Part shown: positions 22,886 through 40,148 of the stretch, in pieces
Numbering within the stretch: the stretch's first letter is position 1
How the letters are laid out: each line of letters starts with the position of its first letter
NCBI RefSeq assembly: GCF_049306965.1
Contig: NC_133182.1
Location: forward strand, 45,142,001 to 45,206,000
DNA from: Danio rerio
Lineage: Eukaryota > Chordata > Actinopteri > Cypriniformes > Danionidae
Length of the DNA stretch: 64,000 nucleotides
Direction of reading: 5' to 3'
Made by a program: the position numbers and the translations under genes
Notes under the pieces: generated by a model
Databases searched by the model: none
Seen by the model: the letters and a program-made list of their open reading frames with translations, nothing else
Told to the model about the DNA's origin: nothing

Positions 22886-23925
22886 AATATGTTGTGGCAT
22901 TTATGTGGATTTAATATGACGGCTCAAGAAAAAAAAAGAAAAACATAATAATATGCTATTTAAGTTGCTTTAAAGAAACCAAATGAAACTTTTGCCTGAC
23001 CTTGTTTAGGAGAATGTTCATGTAGAGATGCAACACAAATTTCTAAAATATCTCTTCTGGAGCTTCTTGTGTTATACTCTGGCATACTATAAGACAACAG
23101 CATGGTAATACATGTTGGAAACATTATAAACATGCCCATAACATGCTAGCGTCATGTTAATAACATGTCAGCCATGTGTGTAACATTAGTTTAACAGTAA
23201 AAAAAAAAAACTAGTCTGCTGCAAATTAGTTTTTATGACAGCTCAATGTATTATGATGACTCTTCTTTTTATTGCTTCTGCAGAGACCTACAGTTTTTTT
23301 CACCACTCATTAGAGCTTTAAAGGTACACTCCTTTTAAAAAAGGCTTTTTTCTTAGTCTCAGTGACGAGCCATTTTTTAATCAATTTAGCAATTTGAATT
23401 GATTTATGGCTGGGTTACTTTTGGCTTAGCTTAACAAAGTGAAAAGAATTTGTTTTGACCAATAGCATTTCAATTTAAAAAAAAAAAAAAAAAGAGTTGA
23501 AATAATTTTCCTATTTAAAGCTTGAGACTTCTGTGTTAGGCATGGGATGATAACCATTTTCAAGGTATACTGTATAGTTTGGAAATGTCAAGATTTTAAC
23601 ACCTTGATTAAGCCAAAAGATTCATTAAAAGCCATTTTTTTCTGCTATACCTTTTCTAAGATATGTGTAAGATTTTTTATTACGTTTTTTTTTTTTTAGG
23701 ACAACAGTATCTCCAGCAAAAAAAATAATAATAATTTTATTCGCAAAATAATCTGTTTTTGAAACTAATGAAAAACAGCAGAAGTCACTGATTATTATTT
23801 TATTATTTAGCCTGACATGTTTACTGTTCCAAAATATTGTATAAGTTTCTCAAAATAAAATATATTGTGGAAAAATGTTTTAGTTTTTTAGCCAGACATT
23901 TAAAAAAATAAAAAATAAAAAAAAT
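22886..23925. other. Repeat copy 2 (23030-23190), otherwise unassigned
   Basis: 23030-23190 (TTTCTAAAATATCTC, CATTATAAACATGCCCATAA, CATGCTAGCGTCATGTT) is the diverged partner of 22300-22515. The rest is AT-rich with poly(A) and poly(T) runs. No gene. Confidence 0.5.
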
Positions 23926-24374
<449 letters not shown>

Positions 24375-25768
24375 CATGCCTATTCTGTGGTTACATTGTT
24401 TAATAAAACTGACGTAAAATGAAAAACTAATAAACAGCACATAAACAGATAAAGTGTATTGCTGTTCATTCACTTCAGAAAAGGGACAGTAAGAGCTAAG
24501 TAATTGACATGATTCTTAAATGTGGATTAAACACAAGACTCAGCTTTCTACACATGTTTGTTGGCTCAAAACAAACATACATGGCAAATTCTCCACAATA
24601 AACATAATAAATTAACAAAAGATACAAGTAAACATACATTATCCCTCTTTGAGGTAGTGATCAATACATTTATAATCTGTATATCCTGCATTTTGCATTT
24701 TAACCAGCTGAAAAAAATATAGTTTGAAATCAGTGCTTAGCGATGCACAGAAAACAATCTGGTGCAGCTGTATTAGACTTTACTGTGTCTCATATTTACA
24801 AATTAAGATTCTCACATACATATCAAGTTTAATATAAACATAGATGAAGTTTAAATAAGGAAGTTACTTGTTTCAATCTTCATACATATCAAGGATCCCA
24901 TGTAAAACTCTGCTCATAAAGTCCGGTTGATGTAGAAAGTGACCTAAAGTACATGCAAATGTTGAGGACGTGCTAATGAATAGTCTAGTGTGCAATGCAA
25001 TAGTCTGGATTGCATTTTGACAAGCCTTTTTTGACAGGTTTACCACTCTGAGTTTACATAAGGAATGGAATTTCCATTTTCATTGGTCACTTATTATTTG
25101 TTTATGCTAAAGTATACTTAGATTTTCTTTAAAGAGCACCTTTAGATAGTCAGTGCTGTAATAAATATTGTTCAAGAGATATGGTTCTTGGAATGCTGTC
25201 CAAATGCCTCAATTATTGCAGGATTTGCCACTGTGGTTTGAAAGTGACTTTTGTGTGATCTCGGCTTTACACTTCTAATTGTTCTTGTCAATTAACTTTT
25301 TTTTTTCAAGCAAAATTGTGCTGAAATCTTGCTAATGTGACCGCACTCTTAAAGAGGATTTCAGTTTTCACAAGCACCACGGCTATTTTTAGCAACCTTC
25401 AAAACATGTCCTTTTGGATGTCCAGACATTACACAACACAGATGGCCTCTCAATAATCATCACCTGAGTCTGTAATAGAGAAATTTACAAACATAACTTT
25501 CTTTTTAGTGTGCAAATGTGATCCTGCATGAGTGATTATTTCCACGTGACTGACTATTACAACCTTCTCTCACTCTCTTTCTCTATTTTCCTTTTTAAAT
25601 TTAGGGTTAGTTTGAACTGTTTGTGTTTTTTAATCCAGTTTTTTTATGATAACATTTTGTAAATGTGGTAGATTATCTAGCAAAGATGAGAAATTACCTT
25701 TAAAGCAATTTGAATGTCATCAGAAAATCCGAATGCTTTATTTCTTTCCATTTTATTTCTTTCCTCTT
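24375..25768. other. No gene or clear repeat seen
   Basis: Unassigned AT-rich sequence between bean1 and the SPATA2-family gene. Confidence 0.45.
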
Positions 25769-26062
25769 CAGTGGTTCTCAACCTGATGCCCTAAACAAAC
25801 TTCCAGAGGAAACTAAATAAGTCTTAAAGGTCTTTATTCTATAATGTAAGTAGATGTATTAACAAAAACTCAAAGACCTCATCCTTATTTTGTTCAAATC
25901 TGATTTAGGTATGTACGTATCAACATACACACAAAACATGGTGTATTGATCTCAGTTGTTTGATTATTATTACTGGTTTAATCAGAATTCCGATTGCTGA
26001 AAATAATCGTATAGTGAAAAATCTTGCTTAGATTTTGGAGTCAAAAAGGTTGAGAACCACTG
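25769..26062. mobile_element. Short inverted-repeat element, 294 bp, hAT-like ends
   Basis: The ends CAGTGGTTCTCAACCT and AGGTTGAGAACCACTG are perfect 16-bp inverted repeats. CAGTGGTTCTCAACC-type ends are typical of hAT MITEs. I could not see a matching 8-bp target duplication. Confidence 0.75.
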
Positions 26063-26579
26063 TAATAAAACTAGTTCAGAGATCACTGTGATTTCTTTGT
26101 ACTCACGTCATGTTTCCAGAGAAAAGTCTCCTGCCAATGCTAACTTTCAAATGCATCTGAAGATCTTATTAGGAGAACAGCAGATGTCTGAAGAGTCTGA
26201 TTGCAGTGCATATGATTATACAAACTATAGTTAGAAAGGGCTGCAGGGGACACTTTGCCAAAGGGTTTAAATCTATTTTACATTGTTCTCCTAAACTGCA
26301 TATTGGATGCTGTGTACATTGCGACATAAGAGTTGAGACTGGTAAAGCAGCTCAATTGCAAAGCTGTTGTAGCATTGACGTCAATATGAAATGAAACATG
26401 ATAGTTCCTGCGGGACACACTCTGTGCTTCCGAAACATTTATATATATATATTTGTTCCTATTCCTTTTGTTAGTTTTATTCATTATAACACAAGCAACT
26501 TCCCTACATATGCATGTTTCTGATATAAAATGTGCCTACTAATCACAATGACTGTTAGATTTACATGCTGAAGTGATGA

Positions 26580-26625
<46 letters not shown>

Positions 26626-27100
26626 CAGTTTCCCAGAAATGACACTGCATGACACCTCACCTCTATTCCCCCTTTTTCCTCACAGCACGAAAGTCTATAC
26701 TTTTAGAAAAAAGGGGCTGTACGGGGTTTTTAAATGGAATTTGATGCATGAACGGATTTCCTGTGTATAGTGAAAAGCAGCTCAAAGCAGAAATGAATAT
26801 TAAATGGCCCTCTATTATTTATTTACTGTAGTTTGAACTGATGTCAACCTTCAACTTTTATATTATAGTATTTTTTGACATCCAGTAATGTTTTGTTAAA
26901 ATGTTTTGAAAGCTCATCTACGAAGAAAGTCTACTTTTTCTATAACAACGGACGTGAAGTAGCATTGTGAGATCATTTTGTGGATTACGAGCCTGTCTCG
27001 CTCTGCTCATGTAGTTGGTAAGCTGAGCTGTAAAGAGTAGAGGTGTGTTAGCTGTTTCCACCACACTGTAATACTGATACTGTAAATCCACAATTTTAAA
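26063..27100. other. No gene; (TA)n at about 26583-26624
   Basis: Unassigned except for a 21-unit TA run and a smaller TA run near 26442. Confidence 0.45.
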
Positions 27101-27482
27101 GGCCTGTTCACACCAAGAACGACCAGGGAAATCTGCCGGTGCAATGGATGAATATAATGTGCCCTCTGTCATTCTCAAATTTCATAGCCACAGGTTAGGC
27201 ATAAAATATAAGGTCGCTGCAACCTCCCAAAAATCATGCAGACAATGTCTTTCCTGTATGTATCAGGCTCAAAGTAGGCTTAATTCTCTTGCTGCCAGGG
27301 CATTCATTAAAAAAATGTCCATTTCTTCTGTGCACAACATTATTTTTAGCAATTTCAAGCTACACTGCTAGGACATTTATAACTTGCCCGATCTTTCCTA
27401 ACTGCAGTCCTGTCTCCATTATGCTTGCCTTGTTTACAGTTGGTAACTAGGTTACCAATACTACAGTCAGCCACTCGTATGC

Positions 27483-28140
27483 TGGGTTCACACCAAATGC
27501 AAGAAATTTTAGGTGTTTGAGAGTAGCTAACAGTACATACAAGTTCAATTACAACGCACGATTAGAGGCAAATTTTCTCCAGGCATTTTGAATGATCCAG
27601 AATGCAGAATTGTGTCTTTCACACAGGTTCAAAAAGTGTACGTCCTATCATCAAGTAATCTAGAACAGGGGTTACTAAACTTTTCGACCCACGACCTCCA
27701 AAATCACAATGCCAGTGACTCGAGACCCCCCATATCCTTTGAGATAGTTATAGACTCAACAAACGTGCACGCAACAGCACTTACACACCAAGTCTATTCC
27801 TCGTTGAATACTTTTTTATGTATGTGAGTGCCGTAAAAGGTGTGAGAAAGTTTAAAAGTGTGAAAAAGTGCCATAAACTCAATGTGCTGTATCTGACGCT
27901 ATTGTTGTGTCTTTAAAACAAAGTTATCAGCCCGGGGGTCGCAATACAATGGGGGAAAAAATGATATGCAACTATAAACTAAATTTTTTAAAATTCTGTA
28001 ATAAAATATGGTTCTTTTAATAGTTTAATAAAATTTATTTGATTTTTGAAAATCACCAAGTGACAGCCCCCCACCACCGCTTTATTGATGTGACCCCCAC
28101 TTTGGGTACCTCTGATCTCAAATGCCTTGTGTCTGGTGTG
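27483..28140. mobile_element. Second-level element, GGTTCACACC ends
   Basis: TGGGTTCACACCAAATGCAA on the left faces TTGTGTCTGGTGTGAAC on the right. These resemble the outer family and may be a related copy. The hAT-like element at 27664-28111 lies inside. Confidence 0.45.
27664..28111 (+). mobile_element. hAT-like non-autonomous element
   Basis: The left end ACAGGGGTTACTAAACTTTT and the right end CCCACTTTGGGTACCTCTG are degenerate inverted repeats of the CAGGGGTTCCCAAAC type. The interior (AAACTCAATGTGCTGTATCT, GACGCTATTGTTGTGTC) matches 33815-34297 in reverse orientation. Confidence 0.6.
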
Positions 28141-28197
28141 AACAGAACATAGCAGAACAACTAAATGGAAACACACAAAAGCCTTCAAAAGATTCAC

Positions 28198-28528
28198 GGA
28201 CAGCAGAGTGGATTAGTGGTTATCACCATCACCTCACAGCAAGAAGGTTGCTGGTTCCAGTCCCAGCTGGGTCAGTTGGCATTTCTATGTGGAGTTTGCA
28301 TGCTCTCTCCATGTTCACGCAGATTTCCTCTGGGTGCTCCAGTTTCTGTGGACTAAATTGTCCATAGTGTGTGTGTGTGAGAGAGAGAGAATGTATGGGT
28401 GTTTTCCAGTACTGGGTTGCAGTTGGAAGTACATCCACTGTGTAAAACATCAGCTGGATAAGTTAGCGGTTTATTCCGCTGTTGCACCCTCTGAAATAGA
28501 CACTACGCCGAAGGAAAATGAATAAATG
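28198..28528 (+). repeat. DANA SINE, full length, plus orientation
   Basis: The head is AGAGTGGATTAGTGGTTATC and CACCTCACAGCAAGAAGGTT, with CTGGGTCAGTTGGCATTTCT in the middle. The tail is GGTTTATTCCGCTGTTGCA and GGAAAATGAATAAATGA. A (GA)n run sits at 28378-28390. Confidence 0.88.
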
Positions 28529-29000
28529 AAAACGATTCACTTCACATTAAGATGGAAAAACCCAGCTTATGTAAGAATTTTCATATACTGCATTACTCAA
28601 TTTGCACGATACACACATTTAACAGATATATGCCATTGCCAGATCCATAAAGTCTACCACATTAGTCTGATTTTACTTTTAACGTTCTGATTTTCTGTCA
28701 ACACGACAATACAGATGCACATACTATGATCATGTGCTTTCTTTGCTGCTGTTTTTTTCCCCACCGCCATTTTTCTTATCTTTATTTTATTAGTACATGT
28801 TTTCATATTCATAATGTCAAAGGTACACTTTCTTTTACTTTAAAGCAAAGAACTGAAAATAACTTTATATTGAAAATAACGCCGCTTAATCACATCTAGT
28901 CTATTGTACTTGTTAGTTGCAAATAAATGTAAATTGTTAATAGCGGTTTAGTTGGTGGCCAACAGTGTCGCTAATACAAGGTTTTAGGAATTTGGTATAC

Positions 29001-29420
29001 AGCACTATAGAACCACGTTCCTGGAGGCCCACCAGCTCTGCACATTTTCATCTCCAAAACCAAACACGCCTACAGATTATCCAATGCAATCTCACACTAA
29101 TTCGTAACTTTTTAATTTAGTGGCTAATTCCTGTGAATTTGTATAACCCAATTTGCACAATTGAGTACGATTTGCTCATCCCCCAATGACGGTTGGGATT
29201 AGGGGTGGGGTTGGGTGCCACGCCTCCTATTTAAAATCGTACGACTGAACTACGAATTGGCCACTAAACTGACAAAACGTAAAAAATACCTACATTTCCT
29301 TGTGAGATCAGCTCATTAGAGACTGAAAGACCTGTAACGGGTGTGACAGAAAAAAGGAGACATACAAAACATGCAGTGTTGGTGGTCCTCAGGGAACATG
29401 GTTGAGAAACACTGCTATAG
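29001..29420. mobile_element. Inverted-repeat element with TATAGAACCACGTTCCTGG-type ends, carrying an insertion
   Basis: The left end CTATAGAACCACGTTCCTGG and the right end GGGAACATGGTTGAG...CTATAG are inverted with mismatches. A second repeat (29085-29320) lies inside. Confidence 0.5.
29085..29320. repeat. Symmetric repeat with ATCGTACGA words
   Basis: The left side TAGTGGCTAATTCCTGTGAA and right side GAATTGGCCACTAAACTG are inverted around CCCCAATGACGGTTGGG and GTGCCACGCCTCC. It looks like a non-autonomous element nested in the previous one. Confidence 0.5.
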
Positions 29421-29514
29421 AATACAGCAAATTTAAAAAGGCTTATGCTTATGTGAGTTGGTAATAATGCCATTATTGTTCAGACTAAAATGATTGCTCT
29501 TGGTATGAACAGGC

Positions 29515-30622
29515 CTTGAGTCACTTGTTAGCACAATACTGTTGGAATTATGTGTGCATAAAGATGAATTGAACATTCATGTCAAATTTAAATGTAATAT
29601 CGCCACATTATTAATATAAAGAGTCTGTTGTTTTAGAGAGGTTTTGGTGTTTTTAGCTGCGCTTAGAGAGCTGATGTTCAGGAAAATGTCTATAAACTGG
29701 CTTACATATTACGTGTGCTATCTCGCCACATGGAAACTGTTTCACCTCACGCCAGAAGAGCACCTTAGCATCTAATCATGTGGTTAACGTCGACTTACAT
29801 TTAACCAATCTACAACTCAAACGTGTTATTTCCCTGTCACAATGTTGTGGTCGATTGTCCAAAGTGATAATGCTGTTTCATAGAGCTGCAGATGTTGATG
29901 TATGTTTTGTATTAGAGTCTTTATTCCTTTACCACTGTATCCTCTGAATAAATACATTAAAACACAAGGATTTATCTGTCGGGGTGCTCCGAATGCTTTC
30001 TCAGAGAACACTGATAGTAAACAGCAATATAAGATTGTGTGGCAAGTTTTAGAGATGGACAACGTGAAGTTTAGTAGCAGATGTTGATTGTACACTAAAG
30101 GCTTCCAGATGGACCCAGTGTTTCCTCAACCATTTTGCTCATTGACTCCTGTCATTCATAATGCATTACGAGGCTCTGGCTTGCACTGATGTGGATATTC
30201 ATCCCGCTCCTGTCTGTCTGCATGGTGGGCTCACAGAAAGCGTCCCGAACAGATGGCCTGTGCCATTGCTCTCCCCTTAATTAGCCGCTCATCCCTGAGC
30301 TCCGATTCTATTAAACCCTACCAGAGGAATGTGCATTTCAACTAGAGCTGACACGCATGGACATCCACACAAGTCTATCATGCTAACTACAGTGCTGAAT
30401 TAATTTAAACTTTACTTCATTTTAAAGATGGAGAAGTGTCGTGATTACTGTTGAGAATATCTTCAGTTGATCAAGACTAAAAATAAGCTTCTAGCCCTTT
30501 TACATTAGTTCTTGTTTATCTGAATATCTTATTATTCTGCAACTCCAGTCTCAATATTTGTTCATTTTGTGATGTTGTAATATGAGTATTGCTGTTTCAC
30601 TATATAGTTTGGTGATGTTCTA
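29515..30622. other. No gene seen
   Basis: Unassigned. 30155-30335 is less AT-rich but shows no supported exon. Confidence 0.4.
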
Positions 30623-30834
30623 CACTGTAAAAGGTGATCGATTACTTAAAAAGTGAGTAAACCTGTTGCCCTAAAAGTAACAAGTTGACTTTAAAAAATC
30701 CATTGTAACTTGGAACTGTTAAGTTGATTTAACTTAATTTTTATACTTATACATTTCATTTACTTAATTTTTTAGGTTTTACTGATTTTTTAGGGGTTTA
30801 CTCATAAACAGTTAACTAATCATTTTTTACAGTG
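30623..30834. mobile_element. MITE with CACTGTAAAA ends and TA target site
   Basis: The ends CACTGTAAAAGGTGATCG and ATCATTTTTTACAGTG are inverted repeats, flanked on both sides by TA (30621-30622 and 30835-30836). The interior is AT-rich with AAGTTGATTTAACTTAA-like symmetry. It fits a Tc1/mariner-type MITE. Confidence 0.75.
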
Positions 30835-31155
30835 TACATGAGAGTTAATTTTCCTATCCCATTAATCAAACCAAAATGCATTAAAGTGACACGTATTAGC
30901 AAAGGTAATAATAGTTGGACAGAAAATAAAGAGGAAGGGTGAAAATGAGTAAACAATCAAGATAGATTAAATCAGGGGTGTCCAAACTACGGCCCGCGGG
31001 CCATCTGCGGCCCGCAATCAGTTTTGTGGCGGCCCGCGAGGCTTTTTATAAATATCAATAGCATCTGGCCCGCTATACAAAAATGAACGTAATTCAATAA
31101 ATAACCACCGGGTTTCGCTATTACATGCATTTAATTAAGCAGCAGTTCTTGTTAT

Positions 31156-31477
<322 letters not shown>

Positions 31478-31479
31478 CA

Positions 31480-31912
31480 CAGTTGAAGTCTGAATTATTT
31501 GCCCCTCTTTGATTTATTTCTTCTTTTTTAAATATTTCCCAAATAATGATGTTTAACAGAGCAAGGACATTTTCACAGTATGTCTGATAATTTTTTTTCT
31601 TCTGGAGAAAGACTTATTTGTTTTATTTTGGCTAGAATAAAAGCAGTTTTAAATTTTTTATGAACCATTTTAAGGTCAAAATTATTAGCCCCGTAAGTCT
31701 TCAGAACAAACCATTGTTGCCTAATTAACTTGCCTAATTACCTTAATTTGACTAGTTAACTTAACTAACCCATTGAAGCATTTAAATGTCACTTTAAGCT
31801 GTAGAGAAGTGTCTTGATAAATATCTAGTCAAATATTATTTACTATCGTCATGGCAAAGATAAAATAAATTAGTAATTAGAAATGAGTTACTAAAAGTAA
31901 TATGTTTAGAAA
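31480..31912 (+). mobile_element. Non-autonomous Tc1/mariner-type element, right-truncated
   Basis: It starts CAGTTGAAGTCTGAATTATT, a Tc1-style end. The body (AACAGAGCAAGGACATTTTC, CAGTATGTCTGATAAT, TGCCTAATTAACTTGCCTAA) aligns in reverse with 59244-59760. No inverted right end is present; the copy runs into a (TG)n(TA)n array. It lies inside the hAT element 30973-32120. Confidence 0.75.
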
Positions 31913-31913
31913 T

Positions 31914-32032
<119 letters not shown>

Positions 32033-32128
32033 TGTCTGTGTGATTTTTGTAAAATTTGGCCCGCGACAATGTTTTTTTTTTTGCATCTGGCCCTCGGCCC
32101 AAAAAGTTTGGACACCCCTGGATTAAAT

Positions 32129-33126
32129 AAAAAAGCAGAACATTAATACACAACAAAACACCAGTTTGAATTAAAAAGATACGTTTACCACACTTTTTTA
32201 TAAGAAGATGTTATGCTTCTGGGGGTGTTCGGGTGGTTCAGAATACCCACCTCTCACTGACAAAGGTCCAGAATTTGTCCCATACATGAGCTCATTTGTC
32301 TTATTTTAACTGCTAAGGCATCATAAATTGTGAAAATAACACATTGAAAGACCGGCTTTAAGACCAAGCAGAAGCCTTGGCTATCGTTTCGGTGAGACTT
32401 CAGCCAGTTTTGGCAAATACTAACAAATATTTTTTAATGAATCCAACATCCAGCTGTGCAAGAAAACACACAATCTGTTGTTACTGTATTGCCTTGAGAA
32501 ACATTTTACAAGTAATTTTTATTCTAAATCTTGGACCTTAGGCCTACTCTTGAAACAAAAAATGACCAGTAAAAAAGTGTGAAGGCCCAAAAGCAGCCTG
32601 TATACTAAAACTGATTTGAATACTGTTATGGTGATTGTTATCTATGAATTTTCAAATGTACTTTTTTTAGATAGGCTACAAAAACTGTGAAGCTCTAAAT
32701 TATTATTATTATGTTTATTTATTTATTTTTAATTCAAATGCCCAAATTCTGACTGAGGAAAGTTGAACGTGCTGGCCAGTTTGTTATTTGCCTATTAAAT
32801 GACAATAGGCCACCGATTTTAAATTAAACTTTAACAGATTCCTATTTTTTTTTTTTTTTTACTTTTAATGATATAATATGATTTATTGAATTTTTTTTCA
32901 TTCATTCATTCATTTTCGGCTTAAATCTCATAATGAAATGAGGCATATAACTGCAAAAAAAAAAAAAAAAAAAAAAACGCAGCTTTTCACCAGGCTGGCT
33001 ACAGGCCAGGCTTACATTTAAACCTACATGTTTTTAAAATGTTATACTGTTCAAGTCTATCAGACACTTTTTTTCTTCCAAAACAAAATAATTAATTTAA
33101 GTTGAATTAAAGCCAAATGCTGTACC
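32129..33126. other. No gene seen; poly(T) and poly(A) runs
   Basis: Unassigned AT-rich sequence with a T run near 32845 and a 23-base A run at 32955-32977. Confidence 0.4.
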
Positions 33127-33304
33127 AACACTAAAAAAAAATTTACTCAACTTAAAATTTTAAGACAACCCGCGTCAGGACATTTTTGAGTTTACTCAAC
33201 TTAAATCAAGTCAAGTGCAGTACTTGGAAGTTGAGTCAACTCAAGAAAGCTCTGAAGCAAGTTGCCCTACAATCTTGAGTTGAGTCAATTTTTATTTACA
33301 GTGA
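33127..33304. mobile_element. MITE-like repeat, ACTCAACTTAA type
   Basis: CAACACTAAAAAAAAATTTA on the left faces TTTTTATTTACAGTG on the right. Internal TTGAGTTTACTCAACTTAAA and ACAATCTTGAGTTGAGTCAA are symmetric. It is related in style to 30623-30834. Confidence 0.5.
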
Positions 33305-33814
33305 ATTAAAGTGTAAAAATAAATCTACTTGGATATAATTAATGTAGGAAGCCACATCAAAACATATGAAACAATCTGAGAAAACTTAAAGATTTTTGTT
33401 AATTAAAATGATCATTTTGTGCACATAAAATGTCCTTTATTGCATGTTAGTCTTATATGACTATATAAAGCTAGTGTAATATATGATTAAGGGCCACCAG
33501 AGCGCACTGTTATGGTGTAAAATCTTTTAGATAACTTTTTTATAAGGGTATCATTTTGTGTCAGCAGTTCTATGTAATACGCTTCTGTTTGGAGTCTTGA
33601 ATATATTTTGAAGAAAGATGAAAACCTGTAATATTGACTTCCCCAATAAAGAAAACAAATGCAATGGAAGTCAATGGTTACCGGTTTCCAGCATTTTTCA
33701 ACATCTTCTTTTGTGTTTTAACAGAAGAAAGAAACTCATAAAGGTTTGATATAAGGGTGAGGAAATGAAAGAATTCTTCATCAATTTTCATGTTTTGGGG
33801 CAAACTATCTCATA

Positions 33815-34297
33815 CAGCGGTGGTTCCCAAAGTGGGGGCGATTTCCAAAAATCAAATTAATTTTATTAAACTATTAGAATTACCAGATTTTATCCATTAC
33901 CTACTGAAGAACAAAACAGTAGCTAATAGTAACATTGTTAAAATGTTAATAAGACACATTTAAAAACAACATTCAAATATAAAGCATCAGCATTAATGTG
34001 CGACCCCTAGGAGCGAATACTTTATATTAAAGACACAACAATAGCGTCAGATGCAGCACATTGAGTTTATGGCGCCAGGTTAAACTCTACTGCATTCACG
34101 TACATTAAAAATAAATACAGGCCACAACTGAACATGGAGGATGGTCTCCGAATGGCATTCACCAAAAGTAAACCTACTGGTATGTGTTGTGTACAAGGTT
34201 TATATTTTTATAACCACCTCAGAGAAAAATGTAGGTCACGAGTCACTGGCATTGTTATGTTGGAGGTTGTGGGCTAAAAAGTTTGGGAACCCCCTTT
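33815..34297 (-). mobile_element. hAT-like non-autonomous element, reverse copy
   Basis: The left end GGTGGTTCCCAAAGTGGGGG and the right end AAAAGTTTGGGAACCCCC are inverted. Its interior AAAGACACAACAATAGCGTC AGATGCAGCACATTG is the reverse complement of the interior of 27664-28111. Confidence 0.65.
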
Positions 34298-34338
34298 CTT
34301 AATGAAGTACCCACTGAATATCAGAAAAAAGAAAGATG

Positions 34339-34545
34339 TCATTACAATATAGTACTAATTAGTATTTAATATTATATTATACAATATAATAGTCTGTTTT
34401 TTTTCCTTTTCTCTCAGACATTTACAGGACAGTTTGGCAGACTAAACTAAAGATTGGCCTACAACAAAACAAGCCTTTTGCCAGCTGAACCATTTGTCAG
34501 CTGGTTGTACTTTGATAGCTATACAATATTGCGACACAGTGTGAT
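34339..34545 (+). repeat. Diverged copy of the spata2l intron 1/exon 2 border
   Basis: CTCTCAGACATTTACAGGACA (34421-34441, reported here in part) matches the acceptor and first codons of spata2l exon 2 (37615-37635). The following bases diverge, with CCTTTTGCCAG shared again. A still more diverged copy lies at 35707-35895 (CTCAGACATTTATTAAACAA, CTAAACTAAAGGTTGGC). It is upstream of the start codon and has no coding role that I can support. Confidence 0.55.
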
Positions 34546-35147
34546 TATTGCAAAAGATATGCCATCTTAAAGGGTATTTCTTTAGGAAAATCATCTCACA
34601 AATCAGGTGTTTCCCTCTGTGACATCACTGACTGCTTTGACGTGCGTACACGTCAATTTTGTGATGGCATCGCCATCTTCCGGGCATTGTTTCACACGAA
34701 GTCATGATAATTACTTACCGCTAGGTGTCAGTAATGTTGCTCGCGTCTGAGGGAACAAAAACAATGGGGACATGTAGGTGGGCTATAACATCAACCGTTT
34801 CTCGGACAAAATAGCTGCTAAAATTAAGTGTACTTAGAGATTTGCAATACACACGTTTCGGCGCTAAGATGAATGTATTTGGATAGACATGTTACCGCTA
34901 ATGCCTGCCATACACCGCTTCGCTCACTGGCCATCATGACCATTTATAGAAATGTCAACCTTTAAGCAAAGTCAGCCTTGCCTAAACTAGAATATAAGAA
35001 ATAAACATCCGAGGCTCTTCCGTATTTGCGTCGCTGGCGATACCTGCATATTCATACTCATCATCATCACTGCTCATTTACATATTCAGTCTACTTTCGC
35101 TTCCTCATCGGGAGTTGATCAACTTGATCACTTTTTCTGTCACAAAC

Positions 35148-38817
<3,670 letters not shown>

Positions 38818-40148
38818 ACACTTAAAAGTATTGCAAGTTTCTCATCCATTCCAAAGATTTTAAAACTAGGATGTCAAACTCAGCTCCTGGAGGACCTAAA
38901 TCTTACATTTTTAGTTCAATCAAACCTGTGTCTGTCATGAACACTTTTCAAGTTAGTCCTAAGGACGCAATTATCTCAGTTAGATGTGCTTTAGGTTGAT
39001 GCTGTAAGTCCAGTGACAATTCTTTGCTAGTCCACACTTATGCTGTAATGCACATTGACTATTACATAAAGTCATCTGGCAAACGTACACATCAAGGGAA
39101 TAATCCGTGAACACTCCCTAACTCTAAAGTGACAAATGGGACCTCCAATGTTCTTGTGTTCTTTTATTGCGTTTCAGACAAAGTCAGGTGTAAATTTCTG
39201 CAGAAAAATGTCCCACTTCCGAACTCACTGCTTTTCAGTCAATTTTGCATCACGGATGCATTTTTGCCACAAGATGTGAATGTTTCAAAACATTTCATGT
39301 TTTTGTTCTAATTATGGCTAAAACAATAAGAAAATGCTAGCTGTACTTTAAATACAGCTGACAAAAAAGAACATTATATATTGCACTGTAAAAGAAATAT
39401 AATATATAAAATAGGCTTTATTGGTTGGGTTTCTGCTCATTTTGTAATATAAATATACTTGAAATTGTCATTATTTTAGCAATAATTATTATTTGTTTCA
39501 CATATGTTTCTCAAATTTCACTGAAGCAGAACTAGCCAGCATCTGTGAAGTGAGGTTGAATGACGGGTCATGCTGAAGTCAGGGTTCTTCAATCTGCCAT
39601 GGGTTCACAGGTCAGGTGTCTGACATCTAAACATTATTTCCAACTAGAAAAATTCCAAATTCTGAGTTATCAGGAAAGGCAGCATTATTAAAATATCCAC
39701 AAAATGTGACAGTGCAAGTGCACAAAAGCCTTCACCATTTGGGACAGGGCCAAACTCCGCAAGACTTTGACCCTAATGGAAGTGAGTTTGACATCTTTTT
39801 TTTTTTAAGTGTGCTGCAGTATTGCAGTGTACGTGCTCTCAAAAAAAGTAATGATGTACATAGCATTTTCATTGATGGTGAGCCTTAATGAAGCCTTTAT
39901 TTTGGATTAGCTGTGGTATCTTATGAAGGTGATGGGAATGTCTGTGTGACCTTTGTCTTTTTATCTAATAGCTTTTTGAAGTGAAGGAAGGTTTCTGCTG
40001 CTATAATTTTCATGAAACTTATGGTCAAAATGATTGTTTGAGCTTGATATATTAGGTTCTGTGCCTTACTAAATGTAGAGCCAGCTTAATGTGCACCTAC
40101 ATGTCTTAATGGAACATTTGTTTTGCAGGAACGTCTACCTTAAATAAA
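38818..40148 (+). other. Probable spata2l 3' UTR, ending near AATAAA
   Basis: No repeat except a short TCAAACTCAGCTCCTGGAGG piece at about 38877, which resembles a MITE end. AATAAA at 40143-40148 is followed by GT-rich sequence (CGTGGGTTAAATTGTGTTC), a plausible polyadenylation site. Exact transcript end is inferred. Confidence 0.4.

Larger units (their letters stand above)
27101..29514. mobile_element. Outermost element of a nested transposon cluster
   Basis: The left end AAAGGCCTGTTCACACCAAG and the right end CTTGGTATGAACAGGCCTT are inverted repeats with one mismatch. The 2.4 kb between them is mostly filled by other elements (27483-28140, 27664-28111, 28198-28528, 29001-29420 and 29085-29320). 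The outer element's own sequence is therefore small and non-coding. Confidence 0.6.

Noticed and set aside
34421-34545. Extra spata2l exon at the upstream acceptor copy
   Set aside because: It precedes the start codon exon, its similarity to exon 2 fades after about 20 bases, and stops follow quickly in the matching frame.
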